A stretch of 21,774 nucleotides of DNA. Source: CAZRUA01 sp964603125. GTDB lineage: Bacteria; Bacteroidota; Bacteroidia; B-17B0; Aurantibacillaceae. Of the stretch, positions 8,401-13,643 are shown piece by piece. A program made the position numbers and the translations under genes. The stretch lies in contig CAZRUA010000058.1 of assembly GCA_964603125.1 (NCBI GenBank), positions 1-21,774 on the forward strand, in the 5' to 3' direction. The first letter of the stretch is position 1. Every line of letters starts with the position of its first letter. Under the pieces are notes generated by a model. It had not been told where the DNA came from, searched no databases, and saw only the letters and a list, made by a program, of their open reading frames with translations.

Positions 8401-8812
8401 TACTTACCAATGGTTAGATTGTAATAATGGATACGCTGCTTTAGTAGGCGAAAATTTGCAAGGCTTTACAGCATTAGCAAATGGTGATTATGCAGTTGAA
8501 ATAACTCTTAATGGTTGCGCTGATACTTCAAACTGTATAAACGTTGCCGGTGTTGGAATTACTGAAAATACAACCAAGAATAATTTTAGTATTTTTCCAA
8601 ATCCAGCGAATAATTTCGTTAGCATTAGTAATGCAGCAAAGGAAGATATATTTCTTACTTTATATGATGTAACAGGAAAAGTTGTTTATATGTCTAAAAA
8701 CACTTCTGAGAAAATTAACGTTGATTTAAGCAATTTAAATAATGGGATATATTTTATGAAAATTAAAACTCTATCTACAGAATATACAGAAAAGTTAATT
8801 ATACAGAATTAA
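5471..8812 (+). CDS. T9SS-secreted RCC1-repeat protein with Ig-like domains
   Basis: Residues 1-22 are a signal peptide (ending V-G-A-Q). Residues ~44-728 hold 14 RCC1-type repeats with the consensus G-T-L-W-A-W-G-x-N-x-x-G-Q-L-G-D-G-T-T and then Q-I-G-T-D-N-x-W. RCC1 repeats form seven-bladed beta-propellers, so 14 units predict two complete propellers. Three Ig-like/CHU_C-type domains follow at about 730-815, 816-885 and 886-957, each with a conserved Cys (C-S-G-S, C-A-G-D) and D-A-N-G-C near the end. A Cys-containing pre-tail domain occupies 958-1028 and a T9SS type A sorting domain ~1030-1113 (SIFPNPANNFVSI ... LYDVTGKVVY ... LNNGIYFMKI). It should be exported by the Por secretion system and released or anchored at the cell surface. 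The likely role is adhesion or ligand binding; no enzymatic residues are seen. A terminator follows closely. Confidence 0.95.
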   Translation: MGKTTKTLAVICLLWQVINVGAQTNRSNQKKSSAYANNYQSKALGNTHTLEIRNGTLWAYGRNVFGQLGDGTTTNRNTAVQIGTDNTWISVSGGMLHSLGLKADGTLWAWGYNSNGQLGDGSTTNSLSPIQIGTDNKWVSVSAGGWFSLGLKSDGTLWAWGINGTGQLGDGTTVDKLVPVQIGTDNKWVQICSGSSHTLALKSDGTLWAWGGNGQGNLGDGTNINKTSPTQIGTDNKWACVAAGSNHSLGLKIDGTLWAWGNNTNGQLGDGTNTNSNNPMQIGSSNNWLSIAAGQFHSLAIKTNGTLWAWGGNSDGQLGDGTNTNINTPIQIGTNNNWVNVCTSKAGGSSSGLKADGFKYNWGYNGFGQLGDATTISKNSPINIGSDDKWLSISSSASHSVAVRTNGTLWAWGSNQMGQLGIGNTTNKTVPTQIGTSNDWVSSATGQFHSIALKADGTLWAWGDNSLNQLGDGTTVNKTSPIQIGTSNNWVSIYSSGYFSCALKSDGTLWIWGNTISGTVQTPTQVGTDNTWTTISCGVNHVLGLKSNGTLWAWGDNSSGQLGDGTTTLKSNPVQIGIDTKWTNIAAGASHSLARKCDGTLWSWGANANGQLGLGNTTGTTSPNQVGADNTWVNIYSGTYHNSAIKSNGTYWAFGGNSFSQLGDGSTTDKTSPVQIGSNNNWVHAALGGSFSNGLKADRNLRCATGFNGQGQLGDGTTLTSTSFNCICLTPSAPTNTTANNNLTVCSGSNTSLSVSPVNGNISWYNAIFGGTYLGSGATFITPTLTTPTTYYAQDSSICGASTRTSITVMVNSLPNVTANATNNPVCSGSPVSLTGSGANSYVWSGGITNGISFNPTTTATYFVVGVDANGCSNTSSIVLNVNPLPTVVANASSTSLCAGDSLTLTGSGAVSYFWPGSLGPIPDGVAFVPTTSSNYTVTGTDANGCTNTASIAVTVTSINTGISASSLTISSLQNGATYQWLDCNNGYAALVGENLQGFTALANGDYAVEITLNGCADTSNCINVAGVGITENTTKNNFSIFPNPANNFVSISNAAKEDIFLTLYDVTGKVVYMSKNTSEKINVDLSNLNNGIYFMKIKTLSTEYTEKLIIQN
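5600..7654 (+). repeat. Array of 14 RCC1 coding repeats, 150-bp period
   Basis: Measured at the Trp codon of the L-W motif, units start at 5642, 5792, 5942, 6092, 6242, 6392, 6548, 6698, 6848, 6998, 7124, 7274, 7424 and 7574. The spacing is exactly 150 bp in 11 of 13 intervals. Unit 6 to 7 is 156 bp (insertion around S-K-A-G-G-S-S-S-G) and unit 10 to 11 is 126 bp (unit 10 lost the Q-L-G-D-G-T-T segment). Units 7 and 14 have lost the L-W-A-W core. Nucleotide identity between units is high enough to suggest expansion by unequal recombination. Confidence 0.9.
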
Positions 8813-8828
8813 ATTTCAATCTCTTTTA

Positions 8829-8864
8829 GGGCCTTCCAATTTTTTTAACTTTGGAAGGCTTTTT
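8829..8864 (+). terminator. Intrinsic terminator after the RCC1 gene
   Basis: A perfect 9-bp stem, GCCTTCCAA (8831-8839) with TTGGAAGGC (8851-8859), has an 11-nt T-rich loop and is followed by TTTTT (8860-8864). Two G-T pairs could extend it at 8829-8830. It begins 17 bp after the stop codon. This is the clearest terminator in the window. Confidence 0.9.
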
Positions 8865-8888
8865 CTTTATCAGAAAGGGAAATACTTC

Positions 8889-9131
8889 ATGGTTAAAAAT
8901 AAAAAGAATAATTTATTGATAGTTGTAATGTTTTTGCTTGCAACTGGAATGATGTTCTTTTTGTATGCTGTGGTTGGTTATATAATGGGGCTTTATAATT
9001 CTATTATAACAATTAGAGGTCATGAATTGCCGTTGGTCACGGCAAAGGTGTTTTTTATTTCTATTGGGATTTCTTTGCTCATTTTCATAATGACCTATTT
9101 TTTAATTAGAATTAGTCGAATTAAAAATTAA
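8889..9131 (+). CDS. Small two-helix membrane protein
   Basis: An 80-residue protein with a basic N-terminus (M-V-K-N-K-K-N-N), a long hydrophobic helix at ~9-34, a short polar loop at ~36-48 (S-I-I-T-I-R-G-H-E-L-P) and a second helix at ~49-74 ending in a basic tail (R-I-S-R-I-K-N). The positive-inside rule places both ends in the cytoplasm. I do not recognise the family. The ATG lies only 25 bp after the terminator T-run, so its promoter must overlap the terminator region or it depends on read-through. Composition and codon use match the surroundings. It is probably real, but the length and the lack of a recognised domain keep confidence moderate. Confidence 0.55.
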   Translation: MVKNKKNNLLIVVMFLLATGMMFFLYAVVGYIMGLYNSIITIRGHELPLVTAKVFFISIGISLLIFIMTYFLIRISRIKN

Positions 9132-9146
9132 GCTTGTTAATTATGA

Positions 9147-9270
9147 AAAAACGGAAGTACTGTTATTTCGACTTGCAACAGTAAGGGAGAGTTGGAATCG
9201 TCTATGAAGGCGTTATTAGGAAATGATGAAAAAGGTGTTCGTAAAATTGAAACAAACGAAATTAAAAATT
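9147..9270 (+). other. Short unexplained open frame before the DUF2004-like gene
   Basis: After a stop at 9144-9146, one frame is open to 9326. Its first part reads N-G-S-T-V-I-S-T-C-N-S-K-G-E-L-E-S-S-M-K-A-L-L-G-N-D-E-K-G-V-R-K-I-E and looks protein-like, but it has no upstream start. From 9271 it overlaps the next gene in another frame. It could be the tail of a gene cut when the downstream cassette arrived, or chance. I recognise no family. GTTATTA at 9212-9218 resembles the GTTATAA at the far end of the attC-like element. Confidence 0.2.
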
Positions 9271-9804
9271 ATGACAGAATATTTATTGCCACCTTTCGGA
9301 CAAATCAACTTGACTTCATTAAATGAAGATTATAATGCAAAGATTGAATTAGACAACACAGAGATAAGCATTGACATCAATTTTGGAAAGACGACCATTG
9401 AAAAAGCTGAAATGGACAATATTAAAAACTTCATTGAAGATATTGCTAGATTTGACAAACAAAACAAAGGCTATATAGACAAGGATTTTAATGACGAAAA
9501 TGGCGACACTATAAAGGAATATATTGACTTTCATATTGCAGAGTTTGAAAAAGACGAATTGGCACAACTTATTGACTACGACAATAAAGAAATAGCACCT
9601 GAAAAACAACTATTAAACAAATTGAGATTAGAACGAGTAGGACTTTATCCAGACGGAAAATATGACACTAATTATTTCGCTGTTTTTGACTACACTTTTG
9701 AGGGAAATGTTTACATAGATGGAAGAAGAACAATAACCGACCAAATTATAGTTGTAAAAACTGACAACAAGGGAAATTTAGACCATTTATCTTGGGAAAG
9801 TTAA
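9271..9804 (+). CDS. DUF2004-like protein
   Basis: 177 residues from the ATG at 9271. That start is preferred over the ATG at 9223, which would add 16 Lys-rich residues (M-M-K-K-V-F-V-K-L-K-Q-T-K-L-K-I) unlike the rest, whereas M-T-E-Y-L-L-P-P-F-G-Q-I matches how these proteins usually begin. Order of elements: an N-terminal beta region (I-E-L-D-N-T-E-I-S-I-D-I-N-F), an acidic helical middle (45-105), then E-K-Q-L-L-N-K-L-R-L-E-R-V-G-L-Y-P-D-G and a final beta region with F-A-V-F-D-Y and Q-I-I-V-V-K. This fits my memory of DUF2004, a soluble cytoplasmic family of unknown function; no motif was checked by search. It has no signal peptide. The stop is 19 bp before an attC-like element, so it may be the payload of a gene cassette. 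Confidence 0.7.
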   Translation: MTEYLLPPFGQINLTSLNEDYNAKIELDNTEISIDINFGKTTIEKAEMDNIKNFIEDIARFDKQNKGYIDKDFNDENGDTIKEYIDFHIAEFEKDELAQLIDYDNKEIAPEKQLLNKLRLERVGLYPDGKYDTNYFAVFDYTFEGNVYIDGRRTITDQIIVVKTDNKGNLDHLSWES

Positions 9805-9822
9805 CTGTAAAAAAAAGCGAAC

Positions 9823-9954
9823 GCACAACATCCGTTTGGCAATATGGCGGCTGAAGTGTTTCTATGAAACATTTGTGCAAGGTTCAACAGCAGTAATTCT
9901 ATTGAATTTTTGTGCTAAAAATCCGCCACATCGCCAAGCCGTAAACCGTTATAA
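9823..9954. repeat. attC-like inverted-repeat element
   Basis: Outer ends are GCACAAC (9823-9829) and GTTATAA (9948-9954), comparable with the integron consensus RYYYAAC / GTTRRRY but deviating at one and two positions. Inside, TTGGCAATATGGCGG (9836-9850) and CCGCCACATCGCCAA (9923-9937) pair at 13 of 15 positions. The two A-C mismatches become G-T pairs on the bottom strand, which is the strand that is folded and recombined in integrons. The 72-nt centre is variable and AT-rich. The size (132 bp) is within the attC range. It lies between two convergent genes, ending 1 bp before the phosphatase stop codon. The alternative is a bidirectional terminator, but the large loop argues against it. No integrase gene is in the window. 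Confidence 0.45.
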
Positions 9955-9955
9955 T

Positions 9956-12247
9956 TTAAACCCTTATTCCTATCAAACAAATATCATCTACTTGTTGCAT
10001 GTCCCCTTTCCAAGCAGTTAAAGTGCCTAAAAGTAATTGTTTTTGTGTTTCTAAAGGTTGCTGCGAAATTAAAATCAATAACTCTTTTAATTGCTTATAC
10101 ATAAATTTTTTTCCTTTAGGGCCGCCAAACTGATCGGGAAAACCATCCGTTAAAGTATAAATTACATCGCCCTTTTGCATTTCAAATTCATGCTGGGTAA
10201 ACTCAATAGTATCCTTATCGTGTTTCCCTACAGGCATTTTATCTGGTTTAAGTTCAATTAGCTCACCTAAACGTACAACCCAAATTGGATTATTTGCAGC
10301 TGCGTAGGTGAATTTGTTATTAGCAAAATCAAAGCAAATTAAACTGGCATCCATTCCATCTTTACCTCCATTTTTACTCCCATCTTTTTTCAAGCGCTCA
10401 ATTATTGTTTTTCGTGTTGCGTTTAAAATATCAGAGGGTTCGGTAAAGCCATCTTTTATTGCCGACTCTAAGCTTGTTATATTAAGTAAACTCATAATAG
10501 CGCCAGGCACACCATGCCCTGTGCTATCGGCAGTTAGTAATGCAAATTTCTCTGCGCCTTTCGAGTTGTTAATTTTTGTCGCCCAATAAAAATCTCCACT
10601 TACAATATCTTTGGGGTTAAATAAAATGAAGTAATCTTTTAAATTAGTGTCGAGAAACTCTTTTGTAGATAAAAAACTGCGTTGTATTCGTTCGGCATAA
10701 TTTATACTATCAGTTATCTCTTTATGTTTTTCTTCTATCAAATACTTTTGTGTTTCTACTTCCTTCTTCTGCCTAATAATAATTTGATTCGCCCTTTGTT
10801 TTTGTCGATTACTCCTAAAAATGAATAAGGCTAAAACAAGAACCAGCAACAAAACAAGAGCTATTGAATAGGTTATGACTTTTTGCTTCTGATTTTTTGC
10901 TTCTGCAATTACTTTCTGCCTTTCAATTTCTTTTTGATGTTTTACCTCATTCAACAAAGTTTGTTTTTCGTATTCATTATTAATTTCTGATCGAATAAGT
11001 TTCTTTGTATTTTCTTCCGAAAAAATACTGTCACGTAATGAAATGTATTTTTTATAGCACTCCAAAGCCAAAGAAGGACGTTTCGTTTCTTCATATAATG
11101 AACTTAGATAATTGTATTGCCGTCGTTCATCATCTTCGGCTCCTATTTCTTTTGAAATATATAATGCCTTTTTAAGGTTAGATTCAGCTTCTTTGTATTT
11201 GCCAAGTATTCTGTAAATATTGCCAATATTGCCAAGTGTGATAGAAAGCCCTTGTTTATTATTCAATTCCTTACAAATAGTAAAGCTTTTAGAATAATAC
11301 TGCAATGCAATCGAATATTTACCCTGCGCTTCATAAACGGCCGCCATATTCCCATTCGCAATAGCAAGATTTGTTCTATCACCTACTTCTTCAGCCATTT
11401 TTATACTTTTAAAATAATATGTCAATGCTTTATTATAATCTCCTTGGGCCTTGTAAACAAGTCCAATATTGACATAGGAAGCGATAATCCCGTATTTATC
11501 ACCTACTTCTTCATTCATTTTTAAAGCACTTAAATAATATTCCAATGCTTTAGTATAATTCAACTGCTTGCAATAAACAGCTCCCAAATTGCTTAAGGTC
11601 ATCCGAATCTGATTTTCATTCCCTACTTCTTTAGCTAATTTTAAAGCTTTTAAATAATATTCAAGTTCTTTTGGGTAATCACCTAAATGATGATACACTA
11701 TTCCTATATTACTATATATAGCGCAAGCCTGGTGCTTATCACCCTCCTCTTCAGAGATTTTCAACCCTGTGGCATAATTCGATAATGCTTTTGGATAATC
11801 GGATTGAGCGAGATAAACATTTCCGATAAGGTTATTAATTTTTCCGATTAGCCTTTTCATTGATAAAACATCCTTTGGGTTTTTGTATGCTTCCATTTCA
11901 CCACACAGTTTAAGCGCCCTTTTACTGTATTCCGTACTCAATTCCAAATTTTGCAGAATATAATAGGTGCGCCCCATTTGGTATGCGGCCCAAGCTTCCC
12001 CTTTTTTGTATTTTAATTTTTGAGATAGGATTAATGATTGCTCAGCCAATAATAAAGCTGTATCTGGATTACTCCTTTCAAATAATTGACTAAGCTTGTT
12101 AAGGGCACTTACAACGCTTGTATCTTGTTTTGTTGCTTTTAGAAGAACCCTGAGCGAATCATTTGTTTTTTTAAACGAAGAACTTCCTTTTTGCGGGTAC
12201 AAAAAACCACAAATAAAATAAAGTGCTACAAATACTACTATTCTCAT
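9956..12247 (-). CDS. TPR-transmembrane-SpoIIE/PP2C serine phosphatase
   Basis: 763 residues. An N-terminal signal sequence (1-18) exports a periplasmic sensor of about eight tetratricopeptide repeats (~45-405), each with G-x-V-Y-x-x-x-G-D/K-Y-x-K-A-L-x-Y-Y. A charged helix (410-455), one transmembrane helix (457-478) and a cytoplasmic coiled coil (480-510) follow, then the linker S-I-N-Y-A-E-R-I-Q-R-S-F-L, which commonly precedes SpoIIE domains in Bacteroidota. The phosphatase domain (~530-763) retains its metal-binding motifs: S-G-D-F-Y-W (D552), T-A-D-S-T-G-H-G-V-P-G (D574), G-M-D-A-S, T-L-T-D-G and V-D-D-I-C. It probably dephosphorylates an anti-sigma antagonist or similar protein in a partner-switching pathway; no partner is encoded nearby. 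The start at 12247 gives a good signal sequence. It converges with the DUF2004-like gene. Confidence 0.92.
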   Translation of the reverse strand: MRIVVFVALYFICGFLYPQKGSSSFKKTNDSLRVLLKATKQDTSVVSALNKLSQLFERSNPDTALLLAEQSLILSQKLKYKKGEAWAAYQMGRTYYILQNLELSTEYSKRALKLCGEMEAYKNPKDVLSMKRLIGKINNLIGNVYLAQSDYPKALSNYATGLKISEEEGDKHQACAIYSNIGIVYHHLGDYPKELEYYLKALKLAKEVGNENQIRMTLSNLGAVYCKQLNYTKALEYYLSALKMNEEVGDKYGIIASYVNIGLVYKAQGDYNKALTYYFKSIKMAEEVGDRTNLAIANGNMAAVYEAQGKYSIALQYYSKSFTICKELNNKQGLSITLGNIGNIYRILGKYKEAESNLKKALYISKEIGAEDDERRQYNYLSSLYEETKRPSLALECYKKYISLRDSIFSEENTKKLIRSEINNEYEKQTLLNEVKHQKEIERQKVIAEAKNQKQKVITYSIALVLLLVLVLALFIFRSNRQKQRANQIIIRQKKEVETQKYLIEEKHKEITDSINYAERIQRSFLSTKEFLDTNLKDYFILFNPKDIVSGDFYWATKINNSKGAEKFALLTADSTGHGVPGAIMSLLNITSLESAIKDGFTEPSDILNATRKTIIERLKKDGSKNGGKDGMDASLICFDFANNKFTYAAANNPIWVVRLGELIELKPDKMPVGKHDKDTIEFTQHEFEMQKGDVIYTLTDGFPDQFGGPKGKKFMYKQLKELLILISQQPLETQKQLLLGTLTAWKGDMQQVDDICLIGIRV

Positions 12248-12273
12248 AAAACACTATTGAGTTACAGATTATA

Positions 12274-12320
12274 AGGATTAATGATTTTGCGAAAAATTTC
12301 GCTTATTCTAGATTAATCCT
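12274..12320 (-). promoter_or_regulatory. Nested hairpin in the leader of the phosphatase gene
   Basis: Outer arms AGGATTAAT (12274-12282) and ATTAATCCT (12312-12320) are perfect complements. Inside, GCGAAA (12289-12294) and TTTCGC (12297-12302) form a second perfect stem. The element starts 26 bp upstream of the phosphatase ATG. Its last three bases (12318-12320) are also needed by the neighbouring stem 12318-12336, so the two cannot form fully at once, as in an attenuator or switch. No function is shown. It could also be a protein-binding dyad in the promoter. Confidence 0.4.
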
Positions 12321-12390
12321 ACCTAACATTAGTAGGGCTTTTATCAAATAAGGAGATTTTAAAAATGGTTTGGAAGCGAGTTGGATATTT

Positions 12391-12449
12391 ACAACAATAA
12401 ATGTCATACTAATTGTTTTATTATTTAAAACAATATTATCATTTGTTGT
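12391..12449. repeat. Long AT-rich nested inverted repeat
   Basis: ATTGTTTTA (12412-12420) and TAAAACAAT (12426-12434) form a perfect 9-bp stem with a 5-nt loop. An outer stem pairs ACAAC (12391-12395) with GTTGT (12445-12449) and AAATG (12399-12403) with CATTT (12440-12444). There are 19 pairs in all. Neither side has a run of T typical of a terminator. Confidence 0.4.
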
Positions 12450-12612
12450 GCTAAAAAACCGTTACAATTGATGAACGCCAAGAACTAATTTACGAAAGGG
12501 TTGTAATTACAGAAAAATTCGTTTTCACATTGTAAATAATCCCCTTTAATTTAGAAACTACTGTTGTTTTAAATATGGTTCCAACAAGTATTATTCAGAT
12601 TCAATTCGATAA

Positions 12613-13587
12613 TTATTTCTTCAAACTCATTGCCCATTCTTTGGCAAAATAACTTAATATTACGCTTGCCCCTGCGCGTTTAATACTCAATAATATTTCA
12701 TCTCTAACTTTGTCACCATCAATCCATCCTTTGGCTGCAGCCGCTTTAACCATTGCATACTCACCGCTAACATTATATGCAGCAATTGGTAAATTTGAAT
12801 TGTCGTTCAATAATTTTATAATATCTAAATAGCTTAAAGCAGGTTTAACCATTAAAAAATCTGCACCTTCTATTGTGTCTAAATCTGCTTCTATTAAAGC
12901 TTCGCGCGAATTAGCCGGATTCATTTGATATGTTTTTTTGTCTCCGAATTTTGGAGCACTATCTAAAGCATCTCTAAACGGTCCGTAAAAAGCACTTGCA
13001 TACTTTGCTGTGTATGACATGATAGAAACATTAGTAAAACCAGCATCATCCAATGAATCGCGTAAAAAACCAACACGTCCATCCATCATATCGCTTGGAC
13101 CAATTATATCAACTCCAGCTTGAGCCTGGGCGATTGCCATTGCGGCTAAAACTTCTAAAGTTTCATCATTTATAATTTCACCGTTGCGAACAATACCGTC
13201 GTGTCCATCGCTACTGTATGGGTCCATAGCAACATCACTCATAATGCAGGCTTCCGGAAATTTCTTTTTAATTTCACGTATTGTTTTTAAATACAAACCA
13301 TTTTCATTTGTACTTTCCGTAGCCATCTTATCCTTTAACTTTTCACTAATATTTGGAAATAAAGCAAATGTTTTAATTCCTAATTTCATGCAGCTCTCGA
13401 TTTCCTTCAATAACAAATTTGAACTCCATTTATAAATACCTGGCATTGATTTTACCTCAGCCTTTTTATCTTTTCCTTCAATTAAAAATAAAGGAAAAAT
13501 AAAATCATTTGTACTTAAAGTAGTTTCTTGTATTAAATCACGTATTACTTGCGATTTTCGGTTACGGCGCGGACGGTGTGTTATCAT
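12613..13587 (-). CDS. hemB: Porphobilinogen synthase (delta-aminolevulinic acid dehydratase)
   Basis: Condenses two 5-aminolevulinate molecules into porphobilinogen, the second committed step of tetrapyrrole (haem) synthesis, in the cytoplasm. The length of 324 residues is normal. Visible features: the usual R-P-R-R-N-R near the N-terminus, which fixes the start at 13587; the two Schiff-base lysines, K195 in S-Y-T-A-K-Y-A-S-A-F-Y-G-P-F-R and K248 in M-V-K-P; G-P-S-D-M-M-D-G-R-V; and the Gly-rich Y-N-V-S-G-E-Y. The metal region reads D-V-A-M-D-P-Y-S-S-D-G-H-D-G (118-131) with no cysteines, so this is the Mg-dependent rather than the Cys-Zn type. It lies 56 bp downstream of the giant T9SS gene on the same strand, with its start codon inside a strong hairpin. 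No other haem gene is in the window. Confidence 0.97.
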   Translation of the reverse strand: MITHRPRRNRKSQVIRDLIQETTLSTNDFIFPLFLIEGKDKKAEVKSMPGIYKWSSNLLLKEIESCMKLGIKTFALFPNISEKLKDKMATESTNENGLYLKTIREIKKKFPEACIMSDVAMDPYSSDGHDGIVRNGEIINDETLEVLAAMAIAQAQAGVDIIGPSDMMDGRVGFLRDSLDDAGFTNVSIMSYTAKYASAFYGPFRDALDSAPKFGDKKTYQMNPANSREALIEADLDTIEGADFLMVKPALSYLDIIKLLNDNSNLPIAAYNVSGEYAMVKAAAAKGWIDGDKVRDEILLSIKRAGASVILSYFAKEWAMSLKK

Positions 13588-13632
13588 AGCGATTAATTCT
13601 TAATGCGAAATTAAGGATTATATCGCTATGAT
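13583..13632 (-). promoter_or_regulatory. Hairpin containing the hemB start codon
   Basis: Perfect 11-bp outer arms ATCATAGCGAT (13583-13593) and ATCGCTATGAT (13622-13632) continue inward as 13594-13603 against 13611-13620 with one mismatch (13598/13616). There is a single bulged base at 13621 and a 7-nt loop (13604-13610), making about 20 pairs. The hemB ATG (13585-13587 on the minus strand) is part of the 3' arm, and the 5' arm begins 11 bp after the giant gene's stop. In an RNA reading through from the giant gene, the fold would hide the hemB start. In a shorter transcript starting inside the element it would not form. It could instead be a terminator for the giant gene, but no T-run follows. 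Confidence 0.6.
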
Positions 13633-13643
13633 TGATAAACAAT

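Larger units (their letters stand above)
12248..12612. other. 365-bp intergenic region with several hairpins
   Basis: No gene is seen. It separates two minus-strand genes, so it must hold the end of the hemB transcript and the leader of the phosphatase gene. Besides the two hairpins listed separately it has TACTGTTG (12559-12566) with CAACAAGTA (12582-12590), an 8-bp stem with one bulge 23 bp past the hemB stop. That could help end the hemB transcript but has no T-run. CCTACCTAA (12318-12326) with TTAGTAGG (12329-12336) forms another stem. No exact Bacteroidota -7 box was found on the minus strand. Confidence 0.5.

Noticed and set aside
9223..9225. ATG at 9223 as the start of the DUF2004-like gene
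   Set aside because: It adds 16 Lys-rich residues before a typical family start at 9271. It cannot be excluded, but is less likely.
9836..10021. Plus-strand 61-residue open frame
   Set aside because: It runs through the attC-like element and into the antisense of the phosphatase C-terminus, with no protein-like composition.
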